Positions 56,901 through 64,000 of a stretch of DNA of 64,000 nucleotides are shown here, piece after piece (positions within the stretch are counted from its first letter, which is position 1; the number at the start of each line of letters is the position of its first letter). The notes under the pieces were generated by a model, which saw only the letters and a list, made by a program, of their open reading frames with translations, was not told the origin of the DNA and ran no database searches. The stretch comes from Pollenia angustigena. Lineage: Eukaryota > Arthropoda > Insecta > Diptera > Polleniidae. Position numbers and translations under genes: made by a program. Location of the stretch: assembly GCA_930367215.1 (NCBI GenBank), contig OV884059.1:236901803-236965802 (forward strand). Reading direction: 5' to 3'.

Positions 56901-59731
56901 ACTACTGGAAAACAGTTTAGTCGCCTAAAACCATAATTAATAACAAATCGTCACAGTTTAAGATAATAATAATAAATAGACATCATACAGATATTACTTC
57001 TTAAACATTCGAACTATCGGTGGAGGGTATCAAAGATTCGGCACAGCCGAATATAGCACTCTAACTTGTTTTTATTTGATATTCATATTAATATATAGAA
57101 TACTCTATAACACATTTTTTTTTAAATGTTTTTGAAAAATGTAAGTTTTTTTCAAACTTCAAAGTCCTTTTAAAAGAGGTCTGATGTGTGTCTATGGGCA
57201 TATGTAGGTATGTATGTATGTAATTTTCATATCGACTTTTTCATGTGTGGAAAATTCTGTTGCAGGGTGATATATCGAGCCATTACCGCAAAAAAAAATC
57301 TTAAGCGACAAAAACAAAAATTTACAGAAGTTTTTTTTTATTCTATTTCATAAAAATTGTGTAGGGCGTTTGTCGCTTAAGATAAAATTGTGTTTGCTGT
57401 AAAATCATAACGGTACCTTATGTGACCATAACATTTTAGGTGATGATGCAAGTGTTGCCAATAGTCATTTAAAAAAAGCGAAATTTGAAAATGATGTCGG
57501 TCAGCTTTTTTGCGGAAATGACACGATTTCAGTCTAATTAAAGGTTTCTCAAATTTTTCATTTTATAAAAGTACCCGTACAATTTACTCGGTTTTATTAA
57601 TAGGATGTCACGTAAATTCAATTGTTATTAACCCTAAAACCTTTTACTCCCCCAAATTATACGCTAATTCAATATTTTAAAGCCAACTATGGATCTGTAC
57701 CTCATCGGATCTTTGCTTACCCGATACAGCACCAAATATTGGTGATGAAAAACGTTTTGAGAGTCAACACGACTGTCGATTGTCATGTGGTAAATATGGT
57801 GCAATCTGGCCTTTGCCAACTGGTGATTGCAGCCTCTCCAAGGATCGAGTGCACTTTGACCCATGGAAGGTGCGTTTTAATGTGGTGGCCCCTTCTTCGG
57901 CCACCAAGCAATTTATACGTGAAACAAATCGTATATTTTTGAGCAACATTATCAGAGAGTGTTTACGCAACTGTACACTAACTAGTAGTAAAGAGATTTT
58001 AGTTAAAGCCACCATAGACTCCCCGAGTTTGACGCTAGATTGGACTACAGACGAGGCGTATGTATTGTTAATAAGAACTACAGGTGGGTTAAAGTGGAAA
58101 ATTAAGCAAATAAAGAAGTTTTTGTAAAATAAATTTTCTTAAAGGTACCGCTACTTTTGTGGACATAAAAGCTCCTACTGTTTATGGAGCCCGCCATGCT
58201 TTTGAGACTTTAAGCAATATGATAACGGGCTGTATAACGTAAGATTTTTGTGAATTTTAGGCAGTTCCTATAATGATTTTAACATTTTAGCAACGGTTTG
58301 CTTATGGTTGATGCTGCCCGCATCTATGATCGTCCTTTATATCCTCATCGTGGTATTTTATTAGATACTGCTCGTAATTTTATGCCATTACGACAAATTC
58401 GTAATACTTTAGATGCAATGGCGGCTTCGAAGTTAAATGTTTTCCACTGGCATGTAGTGGATACCCACAGTTTTCCTTTGGAGATTACGAGAGTACCTGA
58501 ATTGCAACGGTAAGAAAAAGTGTAGAAAAGAGAACAAGGCTTCAAGTCTTTTACTCAACAACCTGTTGAGAAAAAGTAAAAAATATAAAATGGTATGATA
58601 AAATTTATTCAAGAACTTTTTATCAGAGATCCGTTATATACTACATAAGATTATAAAGTTGCATAATAACTTTTTTTCAGTTTTGGGGCCTATTCTCCTA
58701 CAAATACATACTCACGCACTGATACTATTAACATGATAAAATATGCTCGACTTAGAGGCATAAGAGTGCTAATGGAAATCGATGGCCCTTCGCACGCCGG
58801 TAATGGTTGGCAATGGGGTCCCACGGCCGGCATGGGAAATATGGCTGTGTGTATTAATCAAAAACCCTGGCGTTCCTTTTGTGTACAACCACCATGTGGG
58901 CAACTTAATCCCTTAAACGAAAACATGTACTCAGTAATGAAGGAAATCTATGAAGATATAGCAGAAGTGGGTGCTCCCGAAGAGACCATACACATGGGAG
59001 GTGATGAAGTACACATTGATTGTTGGAACAACACCGAAGAAATTACAAAGAAAATGCGTGAGACAGGTTTTGATTTATCCTTGCCAAGTTTCTACAAATT
59101 GTGGTCAGTTTTTCATGAGAAAAACTTGGAGTCATGGGATGAGGTGAATCAGAGACAATATCCCAACATGAAAGAACCTAAATCGACTATAGTTTGGTCT
59201 AGTCATTTAACGGATCCCCAGTATGTGGAGAAATACTTGCCAAAAGAACGTTTTATCATACAAACCTGGGTGGGCTCCTCCGATCCCCTAAACGATCAAT
59301 TATTAAAAAAGGGCTATCGCATAATTGTTTCTACCAAGGATGCTTGGTATTTGGATCATGGTTTCTGGGGAAGAACGCATTACTATAATTGGGCCAATGT
59401 TTATAATAATAAAATTGAAAATAGTCCAAAAATTTTAGGTGGAGAAGTTTGTATGTGGAGTGAATATGTTGATCATAATTCTGTTGGTAAGACAAAATAG
59501 CATTGTAAATATTTTAATTGTATTTGTTATACGAATTGCAAAACTTTTACAGAGGCTCGTATTTGGCCCCGAGCTGGTGCAGCCGCTGAACGTTTGTGGT
59601 CTAATCCCAAGACTGGTTCCCTTTTAGCCCAATATCGTTTCTACCGTTACAGAGATCGACTAATTGCTCGCGGTATACGACCCGATGCTGTGGCACCCAA
59701 GTGGTGTGTTTTAAATGAGGGTCAATGTTAA
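50936..59731 (+). CDS. beta-N-acetylglucosaminidase, GH20 (chitooligosaccharidolytic/hexosaminidase type)
   Basis: Releases terminal GlcNAc from chitooligomers or N-glycans; secreted or lysosomal. Coding exons: 50936-51015, 57683-58083, 58145-58238, 58291-58509, 58681-59486, 59553-59731. All introns are GT-AG, phases agree, and the total is 592 codons, usual for insect members. Exon 1 encodes a signal peptide (MNLKCLMPLIAQFALIIAAK). Exon 2 has the N-terminal cysteine region (LWICTSSDLC, CRLSCGKYGAIWPLPTG). The GH20 barrel follows: HRGILLDTARNF, LNVFHWHVVD, MEIDGPSHAGNGWQWGP. The catalytic pair is D373-E374 in HMGGDEVHIDCW. Then come GGEVCMWSEYVD, EARIWPRAGAAAERLW and the tail WCVLNEGQC. The conserved 'WQWGPTAG..NMAVC' segment favours the chitinolytic subgroup over fused-lobes; orthology to Hexo1 or Hexo2 was not settled. 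Upstream non-coding exons may be missing from this model. Confidence 0.92.
51242..52340. mobile_element. foldback element with tandem-repeat arms
   Basis: The ends are CACTCACAATATT and its inverse. Each arm contains about three tandem ~72-bp units (AATAACTGAATATTTAATTG, TTTTTACTGAATATGG, TTTGACAGTAAAATTT), reading minus at about 51470-51690 and plus at about 52010-52230. The middle (about 51700-52000) is unique and less AT-rich. Inverted arms built of tandem units are the hallmark of FB-type foldback elements. The minus-strand frame across the left arm (51469-51687) is only the repeat translated. Confidence 0.75.
52826..53183 (-). pseudogene. mariner-like transposase C-terminal relic
   Basis: The minus strand reads KLPPSSCDLTPLDYFLWGYA, then ASIDALKHLF. 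This is the 'WPPRSCDLTPLDFFLWGY' block with the third catalytic residue region. The low end TCGGGTGATTTTTTAAGAGC looks like a terminal repeat of the element. The N-terminal two thirds are missing. Confidence 0.75.
53282..53362. other. imperfect 80-nt hairpin (pre-miRNA-like or foldback remnant)
   Basis: AAAGCTTATGTATAGTTTT at the left pairs with GAAACTATACAAAAGCTTT at the right. Pairing extends through AACTATAAG/CTTATAATT with G:U pairs, leaving a loop of about 15-20 bases. Stem length and loop resemble a microRNA precursor, but it is adjacent to a MITE and no expression evidence exists. Confidence 0.4.
53369..53632. mobile_element. 264-bp MITE ATATCGCACACTAAATC
   Basis: Left ATATCGCACACTAAATCATA then AACAGG; the inverted right end is the same apart from two bases in about 34. 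Non-coding; target duplication unclear. Confidence 0.8.
53881..54190. repeat. cluster of TGGGA..TCCCA palindromes
   Basis: TGGGATACTATGTCCCA, TGGGATTATGAATTCCA and TGGGACATTATGTCCCA occur within 200 bp, with TATAATCCCA and AAATCCCA variants between. It looks like the inside of a MITE starting TTAACCCTTTCACTACGC, but no matching right end was found. Confidence 0.4.
54366..55790. mobile_element. mini-me-like element, reverse orientation
   Basis: Starts TATACCCTGCACTAAGACTA, then TTTGTCATTCCGTGT, GTCCGTCTGTTGAAAACACG and a diverged middle. It ends AGTATCAAAGATTCGGC with hairpin ATTCGGCAAAGCCGAAT. Diverged from its neighbour, so not a simple duplicate. Confidence 0.7.
55969..57070. mobile_element. 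mini-me-like element, reverse orientation, well preserved
   Basis: Left hairpin TATACCCTTCACCACAA / TTGTGAAGAGGGTATA; a (GTCC/GTCT)n tract at 56107-56138; GAAAACACGCTCACTTTCG. Then four tandem units start at GGAAAACAGTTTAGT-type words near 56460, 56601, 56754 and 56907 (spacing 141, 153, 153). It ends CGGTGGAGGGTATCAAAGAT with hairpin ATTCGGCACAGCCGAAT and AGCACTCTAACTTG. The open frame 56373-56828 merely follows these 3n-length units. Confidence 0.8.
57275..57526. mobile_element. MITE related to the one at 6543-6787
   Basis: Left TCGAGCCATTACCGCAAAAA then CTTAAGCGAC; right GTCGGTCAG..TTTTGCGGAAATGACACGA. The interior shares ATGTGACCAT.A.ATTTTAGG and GATGATGCAAGTGTTGCCAA with the 6.5-kb copy. 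It lies about 150 bp upstream of exon 2. Confidence 0.65.
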
Positions 59732-59799
59732 ATTTCAAAAATTTAGATGCATACTTTGAACTTTGCTTTTTATTCTTATGTTAAAATTGTTTATGTTTA

Positions 59800-59805
59800 A
59801 ATAAA
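59800..59805 (+). terminator. polyadenylation signal of the hexosaminidase gene
   Basis: AATAAA 69 bases after the stop codon, the first such signal downstream. Confidence 0.6.
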
Positions 59806-60458
59806 AATTACAGAAAGAAATCAAAAATTCTTTGACGTTAGGGAAAAACATATTAAGTAAAAAAAAGGAATTTTTAGTTTTTGATTGGCGATAGATCTCG
59901 TTTGGTATCATTTACTCAAGTTTAGCACAACTGCTTCCGACCTTAACCTTTTGCTCTTTAGGCAATAAGCCAATTAAATAATTTTCAATTATACACTACG
60001 AAAAACTACAGTTTCTAACTTAAGATCTTTTGGCTTAACTTCAAAGAATTATAAGGTAACCATCAGTCGTAAAAGAGCCAAGTCCAATTCTATATATTTT
60101 GCAGGAGAGGAAAACACTTTCGAAAGTGTTTAGTTCTCAATAAATTTTATACCTGAGTGCAGTTTTGTTTAACTGTTTAATAAATCTTATTTTACCGCTT
60201 TAAAAGTTTACAACCAACAAATGTTAATATTTTGTTATAAAACTTCATATTACACTTTTTCTCTAACATTATTAGACTTTGTATTTTTACGTCCCATTGC
60301 AAAATAACAACAATTTTAAAGTAGTAAAAAGGTATTTTTTTCAGCAAACTATATTTTTGTTAATTTCATTGCACTTCATCAATAATGGATTTTTCAAAAA
60401 TTTAGACTACTCCTTTATAACTGAAGGATAATAACAATTAGCTTATGTTGTTGCTGTT

Positions 60459-61891
60459 TTATTTTATATAGCCTTGATCTATGGCATGTTTAAACATTTC
60501 TGCTATACGCTGTCTTTTAGCTGGCTCCTTGAATGGCTTGATATTCCATACATCGGTTAATACTGAATTTTCGTTAATTTCATCTAAATCCGCAACTTCA
60601 TCGTCTTCTATAAGAGACATAGGCAATGATTCAATGCCCATGCCGCAACCGAATCTACCAAATTCTTTTAGTTCATCATGTAAATCATGCCAGGACATTA
60701 CTTTATCGGCATCCGCTCCTAAATCATTGATAATATCGGTTGCACTTTCATGATAAGCTTTCAACAACGAGTCATAGTGTTCCTCCCTTAAAGATTGGCT
60801 AGTACAAGAGTAGATGAAAAATGATAAGTCCACAGCAACAGAAGCTACACGGGCCAATTGGAAATCAATGATCTTTAAAGCTTCCGCCTTACCTCCAGAA
60901 CTATAGCGTGTTAGGAAATTGGGTGTCCAACAATCACCATGACCAAAAACTGTCAGTTTGGCTGTAAGATAAAGATAAATGATTTATTTTTAACTTTTAT
61001 AGGATATTTTAAGTGAAAGTAAACCAACATCGTGTGGAAACTAAATTAATCAGATCATCATATAATGTTACTTGAAGGAAATTATTGACAATAGTTTCAT
61101 ACTCAGTATTTGGAAATGTTTTCGCTACCGCATCTTTGGCGACCGTGCTGGCCAATTTTAAGAAGTCCACATACCACTTGCGATTTGACTCAGCATAATA
61201 AGTTTCCTAAAATGATAAGAAAAATTACAGTTAGTTCTATTTCGTTTAAAATATTTTCTTAACTTGCCTCTAAACATTTGGCTACTTTTTCAAATTCTTC
61301 TGGCTCTAAAGCCTGTAAGGCTAAAGAAATCCCATGGAATCTACCCATTGTACGCATAGTTAACAAGCACTCGTCTAATGATATATATTCTTGGCGATTA
61401 GGTGCTCCATAACCCAAAAAGCTGACGTCTTCAAGAGCAATAAAATCATTTTCACCATCACAATGACTTGCATAACAAATGGGATACTCATTAAAGGGAT
61501 TTTTAGGGTTTCGTTTCTTCTGAAATGCTTCCCAAGCAGGAATTACTTCTAAATAAAAATTAATTTCATTTCGGAAAAAGTCGGCTGATCGAAACAACTT
61601 CCGACGGGCCATATTATCCGGCATACCCTTAACAATTAGATTAACTTCTACATTTTTTCTGAAAATAAACGTTTTTCTTAATAAAAATCGTGTTTGATTT
61701 CTAGATTAAACTTACCCAGTTGTCTCGTTAATTCCATAAACACACAAACGGAATACTTTACTCAAGTACGAGTCACCTTTTTTGAAACCTTTACCAAATT
61801 TATAAGAAGTATATTTAGTGCCACCAGCTTTTTTAATAATTTCCTCACAGGTTGTTTCCGTGAATTTGTGTGATATGTCCGTTAAACTCAT
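60459..61891 (-). CDS. EcKinase-like (CHK kinase-like, PF02958-type) gene; apparent frameshift
   Basis: Probable small-molecule kinase with a choline-kinase-like fold; the family includes ecdysteroid 22-kinase. Exons (minus): 61891-61716, 61658-61268, 61206-61028, 60961-60459, about 415 residues, normal length. Seen: start MSLTDISHKFTETTCEEI, nucleotide-binding loop KFGKGFKKGDSYLSKVF, VKGMPDNMARRKLFRS, FRNEINFYLEV, catalytic FGHGDCWTPNFL, metal-binding IIDFQLARVASVAVDLS. Introns are 57, 61 and 66 bases; the second has a GC donor (GAG|GCAAGT). In exon 3 the frame reads YETIVNN, then family-like sequence FLQVTLYDDLINLVST continues one base out of frame, after a 4-T run (AAAA on plus at 61078-61081). 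So it is either a mutated allele or a sequence error. An upstream donor CAA|GTAACA (61070) would keep the frame but drop those residues. Substrate unknown. Confidence 0.85.
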
Positions 61892-62811
61892 TTTGACTCA
61901 AAACTAAAACTATTCAAACAGAAAATAATATTGAACGTTATCTCTGCTCATACCATCGTACAATAAGTACATTCCATGTGCTCATACTAAAAAATAATTT
62001 AAAAAATCTTAAAAATATGACTTCGATCTTTATCTTAAGAGTTTTTTTTTTTTTAATTTCAAGAGTTTTATTCACATGTTTTTAACAAAAGTTAAATTTT
62101 ATTTTTCTATTATCTATGCATGTAATTTTGTTTTTAATAAGTATACCTGTAGGTACAATTATTATAGGTACATACATATGGATCCTTTATTGCAACATAG
62201 TCATACATATCTCAAAAATGTTAAGTTACTTAAGCAAAAGGGTTTTTTCATACCACAGATTACTAATCTGTGATTCATACCCATATATGTATATGACTAT
62301 GTAGCAATAAAGGAGCAATATTTATTAATATGGACTAAGTTAAATTTAAGTACATATTTAACAACATAAATGCATGTTCTCCATTAATTTATAAGTTAAG
62401 CGATTTTGTAGACACACTGTAGTTCAATTATTTTTTATTTGCAAAGGTAAGCAAACATAATTTTAATTTATTTACAGATAACTTTTAAAAGCGAAATTTG
62501 TTGTCTACGTAAAAAACTTTAACTTACTTTTACTAACTCGTTGGAGGAACTACGTTTTTTGTCCAAAACACAATTAATCAGTTTTGTACACATATACCTT
62601 TAGAAAAGTTTTTAACTTGTAGTAAAATTAATTTATCTGGCGGACTTTAATACACACAGTTGTAAAAAATAGTAATAAATTTGAATTTAAAAAATAACTG
62701 AGCTATTGTGAATGATAAATATTAACCCTTCTTTTTCCACTGCGGTAATTTTTAGTGATTATATTAAGCCCTCTTTCACAACACAGAAATTGAAAGACAC
62801 ACTTTTCTCGT

Positions 62812-62985
62812 TCTTTTTTGACCTTCCCTTACCTTTTAAAAACGCGAAATTAGTAGGCGGACAGACATTTTTCGGTTCCTTTTCGCCTTGATTTTTCTTA
62901 ATTTACAAGAATTATAAAAATAAAATATTCGAGCTCAAATATTTTATTTTTATAATTTAATTGGAAAGGTCGAAAAAGAAACAAC
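62812..62985. repeat. palindromic foldback sequence
   Basis: TTCTTTTTTGACCTTCCC at the left matches inverted GGAAAGGTCGAAAAAGAA at the right. The centre ATTATAAAAATAAAATATT pairs across GAGCTC. Probably a decayed foldback MITE. Confidence 0.55.
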
Positions 62986-63404
62986 TTTAATTAATTTGCA
63001 AGAATTTTGTATAGAATATTCTGTCAAGATTTTTCAAAGCAAAAACCACGGTATTATTTTTCTTAAACAACCGGTTTTTTAAGCGTATTTGTTTAAAATC
63101 TTAAAAACTACGTTTCCTTTTATAACACTAATATTTTGAAAACATTGAGATTCTGGTTCGAAACAGGAACCCGCATTAACACTAAAATGTATATCCCCTA
63201 CTTAGCGCTAATAAATAAAAACTTTTGGCTTGAGGCTGAATTTATCAATTGTGTTATATGAATTTTTTATTTTTATTAAAATTTATTTTAGAAATATGTA
63301 TTTAATTGGGCAAAAATTATTTTCTAAATCTAGTTTTTTTAATAAATTGAAAGAACTATTACTGTTGAAGATGAACATTCATAGTTTAATGATAATATAA
63401 TTCT

Positions 63405-63552
63405 TTTAGTCGCTACTGAACGAATCGAAAGTATTTCTTTTAGTGTTGTTAAGCATTTATTTAAGTTCTCAAAACACTGACTCGACTGAAATTATTAAAA
63501 ATAAAAATTCTTTCGAATAAAAAAAGTATTTGTTCAAGACTGCCAGAATTAT
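63405..63552. mobile_element. degenerate MITE related to 28941-29123
   Basis: CGCTACTGAACGAATCGAAA, TTTAGTGTTGTTAAGCATTTA and AAGACTGCCAGAATTA match words of the MITE nested in the Helitron relics (ACTGAACGAAT, CAGTGTTGTAAAGCATTAA, CGACTGCCAGAATTA). Confidence 0.55.
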
Positions 63553-64000
63553 CTTATCTATAACTAATAACAGCCAATTCACATGGAGGCTTGTACGACG
63601 TCTCTTTTGGTTTGTTGGTGAGCGGAATGCAAAGAAATTTTTTATTTTCCAGTTAATCGAACGACGGATAATCAATGCCATACTGTAAATAAAAAAAGAC
63701 ATGCAACCAAAAATCATCGTATGAACCCAAAGAGATTTTGGAAGTTGCTTCAAAAGGGAATCAAGATAAAACGACGTCGAAAGAGCCCTCATGTGAATTG
63801 AGTGTAACTATCATAAAAGTTTGAAATATGGCATTTCAATGTATTGGTAACAATGACAAGACTTTTGATTTTTATTGCACAACGAAAAGAAGTGCAATAT
63901 ACTGTGATATATGTTGCCAACATTGTACAATGTAGTTTTACTTTTAGGCTACTTGCTTTTACCCGTGACTCAGTTCACGTAAAAGTCAGAGCAATATTTA

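Larger units (their letters stand above)
51016..57682 (+). other. first intron of the hexosaminidase gene, repeat-filled
   Basis: 6,667 bp, donor AG|GTTTGT, acceptor TTTTAAAG with a CTAAT branch-point match at about 57664-57668. It holds a foldback element, a mariner-like relic, a hairpin, a MITE, two mini-me-like elements and a second MITE. The other four introns are 52-171 bp. Confidence 0.85.
61892..64000. other. gene-less AT-rich stretch
   Basis: Includes the upstream region of the EcKinase-like gene. No promoter motif stands out. Apart from the palindrome at 62812-62985 and a MITE relic at 63405-63552, nothing is recognised. Confidence 0.4.

Noticed and set aside
61028..61070. Reading the frameshifted end of EcKinase exon 3 as plain intron
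   Set aside because: Not excluded, but FLQVTLYDDLINLVST followed by KLTVFGHGDCW fits the family, and the resulting 66-base intron matches the gene's other introns; kept as the alternative.
1..64000. CRISPR arrays, prokaryotic operons, prophage
   Set aside because: No short regularly spaced repeats, ribosome-binding sites or phage genes; introns and transposon types are those of a fly.

Overview
The window looks like a piece of an AT-rich fly genome (Diptera, Brachycera, most likely a calyptrate). The reasons are short GT-AG introns, repeats of the dipteran 'mini-me' type with GTCT/GTCC tracts, mariner, hAT, Harbinger-like and Helitron relics, and two insect host genes. There are no operons, Shine-Dalgarno sites, CRISPR arrays, or recognisable rRNA or tRNA genes.

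Layout. 0-50 kb is a transposon graveyard with no host gene that I recognise. It holds a 5'-truncated LINE inserted in a mariner-like relic (0.5-3.3 kb), and two inverted copies of a TIR transposon with perfect 8-bp target duplications (4.97-7.12 and 14.40-16.89 kb). A second TIR element abuts the latter on the same 8-bp site (16.90-18.35 kb). Mini-me-like elements with ~153-bp internal tandem repeats lie at 22.0-25.2 kb. A tandem triplication of a ~3.39-kb unit carrying the N-terminal part of a Helitron protein spans 27.4-37.6 kb. Between 37.7 and 50 kb are further mini-me, pogo/Tigger, mariner-like, hAT-like and MITE relics.

50.9-59.7 kb is a complete host gene on the + strand: a secreted GH20 beta-N-acetylglucosaminidase (insect chitooligosaccharidolytic / hexosaminidase type). 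It has six coding exons that join in frame to 592 codons. Its 6.7-kb first intron is packed with repeats, including a foldback element with tandem-repeat arms. Tail-to-tail with it, 60.46-61.89 kb on the - strand, is an EcKinase-like (CHK kinase-like, PF02958-type) gene of four exons. It has one GC-AG intron and an apparent 1-bp frameshift in exon 3. The last 2 kb hold only AT-rich sequence and small palindromes.

The two host genes show no functional link; they only share a 0.7-kb convergent intergenic region. Most structure here is layered transposition. In several cases the empty site can be rebuilt by comparing copies, which gives target duplications and relative ages directly from the sequence.
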